A model generated the notes under the pieces. The model was given only the letters and a program-made list of their open reading frames with translations. It was not told the DNA's origin and did not search any database. A stretch of DNA of 46,820 nt, taken from Desulfurococcales archaeon. GTDB lineage: Archaea; Thermoproteota; Thermoprotei_A; Sulfolobales; Acidilobaceae. The position numbers and the translations under genes were made by a program. The stretch lies in assembly GCA_015521115.1 (NCBI GenBank), contig WAOT01000009.1, forward strand, positions 1 through 46,820, in the 5' to 3' direction. How positions within the stretch are numbered: the first letter of the stretch is position 1; the number at the start of each line of letters is the position of its first letter. Below are positions 1-7,670 of the stretch, one piece after another.

Positions 1-837
1 GTTAATATTTTATTTATCAGGATATCGGGAGGTGGTTGCGGGGGTAACTGCCTTGCTGACTATTTTAGGAAGATTGCTTCATACATGGTCGGTTATATAT
101 CGGGGGTGCAGCAGAGTCAGAAAATTGATATTAAAGACTATTATCGTTATATAATCTTTCTATTTATGCTAGAGCTGAGATCGGAGTACGAGTATACAAC
201 TTACTTGATAGAATTGAAGTCGAGATGTCGTTATTTAAGGGGGTGTAGAGGCGATCTCTATGGCAGGGCTTATCGCCCGGTGATATTACTAACAACAGTG
301 TATCCCGTCCTAGAAATTGTGAGGGAGAACTTGAAGGTCTGCGGAGTGATCCCTGACCCGGTTATGTATACTTTGGCCTATGAGGTCGGGTCGATTGTAT
401 TGTTTTATAATGAGGCTAGCGACTATTTAGAGGGGCCTTCGAACATCGTTGAGGCCGGGCACGGTAGTGTAGAGGGCAGGAATTACTGGGTCGAGCAGTA
501 CCTTGCTAAGTTAACGATTCTAGTGTTTACAGTCATAGAAGCCGTTATCCTCCGCTTCAGTCGCATGATGTCTTTAACCGATGCGGAGAGGCTACACATA
601 ATTGTGTACATGTTAATAGACCATGTTATTACAGCCTCTGAGAGGGTCTCTTGTAGTCATATATGTGAGGCCTTCTGCTTCTTCGTGGAGGATAGTGATA
701 CGTCTTGCGGTAAGGAGGCAAGGCCTGTTAGTATGGTGGGTAGGGACATGTTGACGCTCTTACACGCACTAAAGAAAAGCGTCCTCATCCCTATTAAGTG
801 TGAATGTGAGTGCGAAAACCGCAGTTTTGGGCGGTGA
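1..837 (+). CDS. Unknown cysteine-rich protein, 5' end possibly outside the window
   Basis: The frame is open from the first base of the window, so the gene may begin upstream; the first ATG is at 85 (250 residues) and the stop is TGA at 835-837. I do not recognise a family. The C-terminal third is rich in Cys (for example CSHICEAFC, DTSC, IKCECECEN), and there are hydrophobic stretches such as YRYIIFLFMLEL and LAKLTILVFTVIEAVIL that look like buried helices or one or two membrane segments. Codons and bases are visibly more A+T-rich than in the rest of the window (many tta, ata, gtt), which suggests transfer or weak expression. No good Shine-Dalgarno sequence precedes ATG 85. The gene stands alone, convergent with the fatty-acid gene to its right. 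Confidence 0.55.
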   Translation, partial: VNILFIRISGGGCGGNCLADYFRKIASYMVGYISGVQQSQKIDIKDYYRYIIFLFMLELRSEYEYTTYLIELKSRCRYLRGCRGDLYGRAYRPVILLTTVYPVLEIVRENLKVCGVIPDPVMYTLAYEVGSIVLFYNEASDYLEGPSNIVEAGHGSVEGRNYWVEQYLAKLTILVFTVIEAVILRFSRMMSLTDAERLHIIVYMLIDHVITASERVSCSHICEAFCFFVEDSDTSCGKEARPVSMVGRDMLTLLHALKKSVLIPIKCECECENRSFGR

Positions 838-961
838 GAACTTCCTGTCTCTAACCGGGTATGAGGGCTCACCTCTGGATAATACTGGGTAGCACGAGGA
901 GGTGCTGTATGGTCTATGGCCCGGGAAAAAGGTGTTGAAATGTTTAGAAAACCCTATGTTT

Positions 962-2983
962 TTAGCGGCCTTTGAACTTGGGCTTTCTCTTCTCTAGGAA
1001 TGCTGTTACCCCTTCGATTACGTCTTCGGTGCTGAATAGTAGGCCGAAGAGGTGTGCTTCTAGTGCTAGGCCTGCCCATATGTTGGATTCTAGTCCGTAC
1101 TCGATTGCGTATTTGGCTGCCATTAGTGCTAGCGGTGGTTTCTCTGCTAGTTTGAGGGCTAGTGCTCTCGCCTCCTGCTCTAGCCTCTCGGGTGGTACTA
1201 CCTTCTCTACTAGTCCTAGTTTGTAGGCCTCTTCGGCGGGTATCATGTCTCCGGTGTAGATTAGGAGTTTAGCGTGTCCCCTTGGTATGAGCCTTGGTAG
1301 CCTCTGGGTTCCTCCTGCTCCTGGTATGAAGCCTAGGTTGATCTCGGGCTGTCCGAGCATTGTGCCCTCTGCCGCTATCCTTATGTCTGTGCTCATCGCT
1401 ATCTCTAGTCCTCCTCCTAGGACGTAGCCGTGGAGTGCTGCTATGATCGGCTTAGTGTAGAACTGCATCTTGAGCGTCAGCTCCTGGAAGCGCCTCGAGA
1501 ACTTTGCTATGTCTATTGGTGTTACGCCTGCGAATGCTGTGACGTCTGCTCCGGCGCTGAAGGCCCTGCCCTCACCCTTCAGTATTACTACCCTTACGTC
1601 CGGGTTGTCCTCTAGCTCGTCTAGCGTCTCGCCCAGCTCCTTTAGTAGCTCTGGGCTTAGGGCGTTGAGCTTCTTAGGCCTGTTGAGTATTACCCAGGCT
1701 ATCGGCTTCTCTATCCTCACTAGGATAGTCTTCTTCTTTATCTCCTCGACCTCTCCGTACTCGTAGAAGCCCTTGCCAGTCTTCCTGCCCAGTCTGCCCT
1801 CCTCTACCATCTTGAGGAGGAGCGGCTGGGGCTCCATCTCCTCTAGTCCCAGGTCTGTCTTGAGCTTGTTGAGGGCTTCCACGATCTTGTCTATACCGTA
1901 CTCGTCTGCGAACTCGAAGACGCCCTTAGGCCATCCCAGCCCCAGCTTGACGGCCTTGTCTATGTCCTCCTTGGTCGCGACGTCGTTCTCGAGGAGCCAT
2001 GCCGCCTCGTTCACTGCGGGGGCCAGTAGGAGTACTGGGTCTACCTTGCCAGCGAGCTCCTTGGGTATCTTAGGCCTCACATACTTGCCCGGCTCCGGGT
2101 AGGTGTAGAAGCCCTTGCCAGTCTTCATACCGTACTCCTTCTTCTCGAACTTCTCCTTTAGGAGCGGGCATGGTGTTATGTTGAAGCCCCTCTCCTTCAT
2201 GGCTGTGAAGACGTAGTAGAACACGTCTATACCGCTGTAGTCGCTCAGCTCGAACACGCCCATCGGGAGGCCTAGGATGTACTTTACGGTAGCGTCTACC
2301 TCCTCGATCGTCGCTAGGCCCTTGTGGACTATGTGGCATGCGGTGTTTATGAAGCGGCCGAGGATCCTGTTCACTATGAAGCCCGGGACGTCCTTCTTAA
2401 CCACAACAGGCTGCTTCCCGAACTTCTTTGCTAGCGCGACGGTCACCTCCACCGTCTCGTCACTAGTCTTCTCCCCCCTGATGATCTCGACTAGGGGCAT
2501 TAGGGGTGGCGGGTTGAAGAAGTGCATCCCGACGACATTCTCCGGCCTGTTGGTTGCAGCGGCGATCTCAGTTATTGGGAGGCTGCTAGTGTTTGTCGCC
2601 AGTATTGCGTGGGGTGGGGCGTGCTTGTCGGCGAAGGCGAAGAGCTGCTGCTTCAGGTCTATCCTCTCAATGATCGCCTCGATCATGAAGTCCGTCTCAG
2701 CTAGGATCTTGGCGAACTCCTCCGTGTAGCTACCGTCGGGGTTCAGGTTGACAACCGTGGTTATCCTTGACATTACACTGTCGACAGTCTCCCTAAGTAT
2801 CCCCTTCTCGTATAGCTTTGATAGGCTCCACTTGATCTTCTCTAGCGCCCTGTCGAGGATCTCCTGCTTGATGTCGACTAGGTACACCTTGTAGCCTGCC
2901 ATAGCGGCGACTTCAGCGATGCCGTGGCCCATAGTCCCGGCTCCTACTACGGTTATCGTCTTAATGTCCTCCACTTTCACCAT
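962..2983 (-). CDS. Bifunctional 3-hydroxyacyl-CoA dehydrogenase / enoyl-CoA hydratase
   Basis: This fusion protein hydrates a 2-enoyl-CoA (such as crotonyl-CoA) and oxidises the resulting (S)-3-hydroxyacyl-CoA with NAD. The N-terminal Rossmann domain has G14-A-G-T-M-G19. The dehydrogenase catalytic pair is visible as His in GMHFFNPP and Glu in LVEIIRG. Two dehydrogenase C-terminal domains follow, both ending in a KTGKGFY motif. The C-terminal crotonase domain (about residues 417-673) carries AFSAGADV and both catalytic Glu residues (GGGLEIAM and GQPEINLGFIPGAGG). The 673-residue dehydrogenase-then-hydratase order is typical of archaeal enzymes of the 4-hydroxybutyrate CO2-fixation cycles, and also serves fatty- and amino-acid breakdown; the sequence alone does not decide which. 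ATG start with GGGTGG upstream. Confidence 0.93.
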   Translation of the reverse strand: MVKVEDIKTITVVGAGTMGHGIAEVAAMAGYKVYLVDIKQEILDRALEKIKWSLSKLYEKGILRETVDSVMSRITTVVNLNPDGSYTEEFAKILAETDFMIEAIIERIDLKQQLFAFADKHAPPHAILATNTSSLPITEIAAATNRPENVVGMHFFNPPPLMPLVEIIRGEKTSDETVEVTVALAKKFGKQPVVVKKDVPGFIVNRILGRFINTACHIVHKGLATIEEVDATVKYILGLPMGVFELSDYSGIDVFYYVFTAMKERGFNITPCPLLKEKFEKKEYGMKTGKGFYTYPEPGKYVRPKIPKELAGKVDPVLLLAPAVNEAAWLLENDVATKEDIDKAVKLGLGWPKGVFEFADEYGIDKIVEALNKLKTDLGLEEMEPQPLLLKMVEEGRLGRKTGKGFYEYGEVEEIKKKTILVRIEKPIAWVILNRPKKLNALSPELLKELGETLDELEDNPDVRVVILKGEGRAFSAGADVTAFAGVTPIDIAKFSRRFQELTLKMQFYTKPIIAALHGYVLGGGLEIAMSTDIRIAAEGTMLGQPEINLGFIPGAGGTQRLPRLIPRGHAKLLIYTGDMIPAEEAYKLGLVEKVVPPERLEQEARALALKLAEKPPLALMAAKYAIEYGLESNIWAGLALEAHLFGLLFSTEDVIEGVTAFLEKRKPKFKGR

Positions 2984-3138
2984 ATCATACCACCCTTCCT
3001 ACTCATTCAGGGAGGGGCCCGGTGAGGACTCGGGGAGCCCCTCCCCTGGGGGAGCCCCCCGTGTATGTTAAGCGTGTCCGTGTTGGAGGATATAATCGTG
3101 TAAGTAATCAGGTGGACATAGCCGTGGGGAAGAGATAC

Positions 3139-3146
3139 CTTTTAAA
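3139..3146 (+). promoter_or_regulatory. TATA box for the small protein at 3187
   Basis: TTTTAAAC-type TATA box preceded by a purine/C run. Transcription would start near 3169, leaving a short leader with a GAGAGGAGG ribosome site in front of ATG 3187. This spacing argues against an upstream GTG/ATG at about 3022 as the real start. Confidence 0.55.
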
Positions 3147-3186
3147 CCCGCCCGGCATCCCCCGCTTGGTGGTAGGTGAGAGGAGG

Positions 3187-3459
3187 ATGTCAGAGTATAT
3201 CGACAAGGTGAAGGATATAATCAGGCCCGAGGTCAAGAAGCACAACCTAAAGCTGCTACCCCGTGGGAAGAACAGTTTCAGTATCCTAAGGAACGGCCAG
3301 ATATTCATGACTGTCAGGGACACGGGCGACAACGTAGAGATATCGTTCGGCGGCAAGAAGTACATGTATGACAAGTACTACACCAAGCCAGAGCACCTGA
3401 GCCAGGCGATCATAAACCTCCTAGAGGCGCAGCTAGCGCCAAAGAAAGAGGAGGAGTAA
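3187..3459 (+). CDS. Small conserved-looking basic/acidic protein (90 aa), unknown function
   Basis: A 90-residue soluble protein starting MSEYIDKVKDIIRP, with a beta-rich middle (SFSILRNGQIFMTV, VEISFGGKKYMYD) and a Lys/Glu tail (APKKEEE). The start is set by a strong ribosome site (GGTGAGAGGAGG) directly before ATG 3187 and by a TATA box at 3139. The frame stays open upstream to 3022, but that part runs through the promoter and reads as low-complexity Gly/Pro. It is divergent from the hydratase/dehydrogenase gene. I recognise no domain. Confidence 0.7.
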   Translation: MSEYIDKVKDIIRPEVKKHNLKLLPRGKNSFSILRNGQIFMTVRDTGDNVEISFGGKKYMYDKYYTKPEHLSQAIINLLEAQLAPKKEEE

Positions 3460-3530
3460 CCCTCCTCTACTACACCCCCGGTAGAACCCTCTAGAATTTT
3501 CCTAGCACCCATATAGGGGGCCGCAATACT

Positions 3531-3540
3531 AAATTATATC
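3531..3540 (+). promoter_or_regulatory. TATA box for the flippase-like gene
   Basis: AAATTATATC lies about 40 bases before the TTG start at 3576, giving an expected start site near 3560. A T-rich stretch (aatttt) at about 3495-3500 could end the preceding transcript. Confidence 0.5.
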
Positions 3541-3575
3541 CTAACAGTCCTCTACCTCGTCCAGGTCGTTAAGAG

Positions 3576-4598
3576 TTGGATGGGGGAGGGCGTCATGGGA
3601 GGGCTCTCAGGAGGCTATTGATAGGGCTACTCCTCCTACTCCTCCTCTCTACAGGCGCCCTCATGCACATTAGCGGTGGCCCCAGGGAGCTCATACGGGT
3701 CGCCCGCGGGGTCGACCCAGTAGTCCTCGCGGCGTCCTTCTTCCTACTCTCTCTAGCTGAGATCGTGAAGGCCTGGAGGCTTAGTCTTATAGGAGAGAGG
3801 CTAGGAGTGAAGATCCCGCTCACCGTGAGTACGATCGCAAGGTTCTCGGGGAGGATGGTTGGAGTCCTCACGCCGGCTTATAGCGGGGCGACACCGACGC
3901 GTAGCCTGATAGTCTCCGCATACACAGGCCGTCCACCGGGTGTGACCTTTGGTATAGCTACGATGGAGAGCCTCATGGACACGCTCATAAGCGTGACGGT
4001 TGTAATCGTAATGGCCATACCATACCTTCCAGAGTCGTGGTTAATGCTCCTCGTAGCACTATGTATCGGTGGGAGCTGGATAGGGGGGCTCCTGTGGGCC
4101 CGTAGCGACAGTTTTGAGAGGGTCATAAACCGCATTAAGATGCCCGAGAACTTCCGCTGCTACATACTCGGCCAGAGGAAGCTATTCCTAGAGAGCCTGA
4201 GGGAGGCGAGCAGGCTGGGGATCCTCTCAGTATCCGTACTTGTAACTCTTGGGGCCCACATCGTTGAGGCGATGGGCCTCCTAGTAGTGCTCAAGAGCGG
4301 GCTCTACTATATTGCGAGCCCCCTCCTCGTCCTGAGGGCGTTCCTCCTAATGGAGGCGACATACGTGCTCAGCATGAGCATAACTCCCGGAGGAGCACTA
4401 TTCTTCGAGTACGGGCTCGCAGGCCTAATGGATCCGAGGAGCCTCCTCACATGGAGGGTCGTCTACCTAGCCTTCAGCCTACTCCCAGGCCTTGTGATAG
4501 CGTTAACGGTCAGCAGGGTGAGGAGATATATCAGTGAGGCTCTAGAGCAGGAGATCAAGGGCTGCGAAGAGGGGGGAGAGGGCAGTGAGAGTATATGA
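3576..4598 (+). CDS. Lysylphosphatidylglycerol-synthase TM-like (UPF0104) integral membrane protein
   Basis: A 340-residue polytopic membrane protein with about eight hydrophobic segments. The first (LLIGLLLLLLLSTGALMHI) follows a short basic N-terminus. Family-like features are SLAEIVKAWRLSLIGERLG, RFSGRMVGVLTPAYSGATPTRS and SITPGGALFFEYGLA, which match the conserved loops of the flippase-like UPF0104/LPG-synthase transmembrane family. Members translocate or modify lipids or polyprenyl-linked sugars; the substrate here is unknown. The start is TTG 3576; TTG 3618 with CAGGAGG just before it is an alternative. The 3' end overlaps the TatD-like gene by 14 bases, so the two are probably co-translated. 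Confidence 0.72.
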   Translation: MDGGGRHGRALRRLLIGLLLLLLLSTGALMHISGGPRELIRVARGVDPVVLAASFFLLSLAEIVKAWRLSLIGERLGVKIPLTVSTIARFSGRMVGVLTPAYSGATPTRSLIVSAYTGRPPGVTFGIATMESLMDTLISVTVVIVMAIPYLPESWLMLLVALCIGGSWIGGLLWARSDSFERVINRIKMPENFRCYILGQRKLFLESLREASRLGILSVSVLVTLGAHIVEAMGLLVVLKSGLYYIASPLLVLRAFLLMEATYVLSMSITPGGALFFEYGLAGLMDPRSLLTWRVVYLAFSLLPGLVIALTVSRVRRYISEALEQEIKGCEEGGEGSESI

Positions 4599-5325
4599 CA
4601 TGCACTGCCACGCCCACGAGTTCCCCCTAGAAGAGCTGTCCCAGATAGTGGAGGAGTTCCCCGGGGATCTCGTGGTCGTAGCCGTCTCAGAGGATCTCGA
4701 GAGCCTGTACAAGACACTAGAATACGCCCAGACACTCAACGGGAACCTGATACCATGCGCCGGCCTCCACCCCTGGAGTATAGGCGAGGTCACGCTCCAA
4801 GAGGCGTACGAGATCGCGCGGGCAGCGGAACGCCTGGGGCTGAACTGTATAGGCGAGGTCGGGCTGGACAGGAAGTTCGTAGACCCGACCACGTACAAAG
4901 TCCAGGAGGAGGTCTTCAGGCTGTTCCTTAGAACCGCTAGGGAGCTAGACGCATACGTCACAATACACAGCCCAAAGGCGTGGGCCAGGGCCCTGACGAT
5001 GCTGGTGGAGGAAGGGGTGGAGAAGGCGATGTTCCACTGGTACACGGGCCCATTAAACCTTATAGACGAGATCATAGCCTCCGGCTACTACATAAGCATA
5101 AACCCGGCGATAAAGATACAGGAAAAACATAGGAGGGTAGCCGAGCACACCCCCCTGAGGGGCATGGTTCTAGAGAGTGACGGCCCCTACAACTATAGGG
5201 GGCTGAGGCTAAACCCACTCATGATCCCAGAGGCAGCCGAGTTCGTCGCCAGACTGAAAGGGGTGGCCAGGGAGGAGGTGCTGGAGGCTGCGGGACAGAA
5301 CTCGGCGAGGCTCCTAGGCCTCTAA
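4585..5325 (+). CDS. TatD-family metal-dependent hydrolase
   Basis: An amidohydrolase-fold protein of 246 residues. Metal-binding features of the TatD family are in order: His-X-His in YDMHCHAHEF (H7 and H9), Glu in CIGEVGLDRKF, His in YVTIHSPKAW, His in AMFHWYTGP and the terminal Asp in LESDGPYN. TatD enzymes are 3'-5' exonucleases/DNases or related phosphoesterases; the archaeal substrate is not settled. GTG start at 4585, overlapping the upstream membrane protein gene. It converges with the acidic unknown gene, with only eight bases between stops. Confidence 0.85.
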   Translation: MRVYDMHCHAHEFPLEELSQIVEEFPGDLVVVAVSEDLESLYKTLEYAQTLNGNLIPCAGLHPWSIGEVTLQEAYEIARAAERLGLNCIGEVGLDRKFVDPTTYKVQEEVFRLFLRTARELDAYVTIHSPKAWARALTMLVEEGVEKAMFHWYTGPLNLIDEIIASGYYISINPAIKIQEKHRRVAEHTPLRGMVLESDGPYNYRGLRLNPLMIPEAAEFVARLKGVAREEVLEAAGQNSARLLGL

Positions 5326-5333
5326 CCAGGGCT

Positions 5334-5879
5334 TCACATGTAGAGGAGGCGGGCCGACTGGGGCTTCCATAGGCCCTCCTCTTCCTCCTCGACCTCTTCC
5401 TCCTCAAGCATCTCCTGGAGCCTGTAGTAGACCCTGTAGGCTATGCTCTGCGCCTCTATAATTGAGGCCCTCAGCCTGACCTCTAACGGGCTAGCGGGCT
5501 CCACAACGGGGTCCTCAGTCTCCCTCCCACACTTCGCCACAGCAGCGACCAGAGGGCTGGGGGGCACGAGTAGGAGTACTGTGAGGGGGAAGCCGAGCCT
5601 GGCGCCGAAGGCTGAACTGACAATGGAGAGTATGGAGCTCGGTATCTCCTCGATGAGCTTGCCCACCGGAACACCCTCACCCGCAGACTCAACGAGGTCG
5701 AGCTCATACGAGGCCCAGGAGTCGATAAGCTCCGGGAGCAGGTCGACGACAGTGGCTACAAGCTCGGGGTTCTCCGACATTATCCTCCTGATCTCCTGGC
5801 ACGCCTTAGCGGCGGCCTCCTCAGCGCTCTTACCAAACCTCTCAGCCAGGCTCCTCCCAGCCTCACCCTCTGAAGCCAT
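5334..5879 (-). CDS. Unknown acidic protein (181 aa)
   Basis: No family recognised. The N-terminal half is helical and Ala/Glu-rich (SLAERFGKSAEEAAAKACQE). The middle has an Ile/Val-rich stretch (LGFPLTVLLLVPPSPLVAAVAKCG) that could be one membrane-associated or buried helix. The end is a strongly acidic helix (LQEMLEEEEVEEEEEG). ATG start at 5879. Upstream on this strand there is a TATA-like ATTTTATGC around 5914-5923 and a CCCTATAGGG palindrome at 5899-5908, near the expected transcription start. Confidence 0.65.
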   Translation of the reverse strand: MASEGEAGRSLAERFGKSAEEAAAKACQEIRRIMSENPELVATVVDLLPELIDSWASYELDLVESAGEGVPVGKLIEEIPSSILSIVSSAFGARLGFPLTVLLLVPPSPLVAAVAKCGRETEDPVVEPASPLEVRLRASIIEAQSIAYRVYYRLQEMLEEEEVEEEEEGLWKPQSARLLYM

Positions 5880-5971
5880 GTATGAGCACCCGGAAGCCCC
5901 CTATAGGGTGCCCCGCATAAAATAGGATATTCAAACACTCCCCTGAGGGCCGGTAATACCGGGTTCATAGA

Positions 5972-7657
5972 GTGGGAGACCGAATAGCGTGGGCATTGGA
6001 AATTAGGCTTTGTCATATAATGTTATGCGGGGCTTCCCGGGGTGCAGGCGGGTTGTCATATTTAGAGGGGGATGATGAGACACTCGAGGCAATACCTTCA
6101 TGGAGCGGCCTCCTCCTAGCACTAGCCGCTAGGGGTGTGGAGCTAGACTCGGGCGAGCTCCTAGTCTTCGACGACAATTGGAACCCGAGGCCTCAGAGTG
6201 AGCCGCTCATAGGGAGCGTGTGGGCCGGGGAGGTTTTCATAGATACTGGGAGCAGGAGTGCTAGGAGTCTTAGCGGGGTGGAGGAGGGCTTCATACTGAA
6301 GACGAGCATCCTACTCCGCTACTGGTCTGGCAGCACCCTTGAGGAGAGGATCCTCTACCCCCTCAGCAGCGGGGCCCCCGGGTTCCTCCTAGTGAGGGGG
6401 GACGATAGGAAGAGGCAGGCGAGCCTCTACGTGGCGGAGCTCGGGATGGTTCTAAGCATATTGAAGGGGGGCCTCCCTGTAGGGTTGGACGGGCCACTAC
6501 TAGTAGTGAGGCATGGGAGCCTCCTCCAGAGCCTGGGGACATACTTCAACAAGGTCTTCGACCTGGAGAGGAGGAATGCCGAGGCCGTCCTAGGATATGT
6601 CGGGCTTGACAAGGCGACGGTTAAGGACATAGTGGACGCTTCGACGATAAGGAGGGAGTTGACAGAGCGTGTTAACCCGGGGTTAATGGCGGCCCACATA
6701 CTGGACATGATCAAGAAGATCTCCGCGAGAGAGGGCCACACAGTCCTAGGCATAACCGAGGACGTCTCCGTCGGGAGGCACCTCCTCGTAACGACTCTGG
6801 CAAGGATAGCCCAGTCGTCGGTCTCTAGCCAGGGTTCACCGTCGTTCACGATATACAATCATATAGACAGGGCGATAGCAGACCTGGACGCCTCGTGGAG
6901 GGAGGCCTGCCTATCGGACTTTGACGTGGAGAACCCCAGGACAATAGTGTATGAGGGCTCGAGGTACCTCGAAGCGATACTCCAGGAGCTTGCCGGCGCG
7001 AAGGATCGCTACGCGGCGGCCAAGACCCTAGCTGACCTCTCCGCGGAGGAGGTCGTTAGGAGGATATATGAGAGGCAGATCCTCAAGTACTTCAACCTCT
7101 CCAGCGACAGCCACCTGATAATGCTCTACAACTACCTCTTCAAGCCCCCAGGTAAGGAATATAGGGCTAGCATAGAGGTCGACAAGAGCTGGCTCTACAG
7201 GGAGAGGATCATTAAGAGCTTCCGGGAGAGGATAATAAGTGACGACAGGGAATACCACCTGGACGAGGATGATATAGCGGGGATGGTCGATGGGGTAAGC
7301 CTCCGGTACATCCTACCAGAGGCAGCGCCAAGCTGCCCACAGCTAGCCGTGGAGGCGAGGAGGCTTGGTATTGATAGGAGAGTCCTCGCAGACCTCATCA
7401 GGGTCATACCGCCACTGAGGGTGGAGTACTTGAGGGGCGACCCTAAGCTCGTCAAGGCGCTGAACCACGTCTACACTCAGGCCCTCGTAACAGCATACGG
7501 AGTACCTCCACAGCTCCTCGTTGTTGACGCGAGGAGCAGGGTGCACGAGTGGGAGTATAGCGCGCTCGCAAGCCTCCTGGAGGCGTTGAGTAGGAGGGTT
7601 ACGCCATACAGCACATTCATTAGAGACTTTAGCGTCAGGAGGCTCCACCTACTCTAG
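5972..7657 (+). CDS. NurA-like nuclease domain protein, enlarged (561 aa)
   Basis: Probably the nuclease partner of the HerA-like ATPase encoded next. NurA-like signatures in order: FIDTGSRS (first acidic metal ligand), AELGMVLSI with GLDGPLLVV (the DG-L motif), VLGITEDVSVGRHL (the central GI-K/D-like strand), then PPLRVEYLRG and GVPPQLLVVDARSRVHEWEYSA near the C-terminus. NurA proteins are usually near 330-350 residues; here about 150-200 extra residues sit between the GITEDV and LRVEY blocks. The start is uncertain: GTG 5972, ATG 6020 or TTG 6053. Thirteen bases separate it from the ATPase gene, so they form one operon. The assignment rests on motif reading and gene order. Confidence 0.68.
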   Translation: MGDRIAWALEIRLCHIMLCGASRGAGGLSYLEGDDETLEAIPSWSGLLLALAARGVELDSGELLVFDDNWNPRPQSEPLIGSVWAGEVFIDTGSRSARSLSGVEEGFILKTSILLRYWSGSTLEERILYPLSSGAPGFLLVRGDDRKRQASLYVAELGMVLSILKGGLPVGLDGPLLVVRHGSLLQSLGTYFNKVFDLERRNAEAVLGYVGLDKATVKDIVDASTIRRELTERVNPGLMAAHILDMIKKISAREGHTVLGITEDVSVGRHLLVTTLARIAQSSVSSQGSPSFTIYNHIDRAIADLDASWREACLSDFDVENPRTIVYEGSRYLEAILQELAGAKDRYAAAKTLADLSAEEVVRRIYERQILKYFNLSSDSHLIMLYNYLFKPPGKEYRASIEVDKSWLYRERIIKSFRERIISDDREYHLDEDDIAGMVDGVSLRYILPEAAPSCPQLAVEARRLGIDRRVLADLIRVIPPLRVEYLRGDPKLVKALNHVYTQALVTAYGVPPQLLVVDARSRVHEWEYSALASLLEALSRRVTPYSTFIRDFSVRRLHLL

Positions 7658-7670
7658 GGGGTGTAATGTT

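Noticed and set aside
3022-3186. Upstream extension of the small protein at 3187
   Set aside because: It covers the TATA box and reads as Gly/Pro-rich noise; ATG 3187 has a strong ribosome site.
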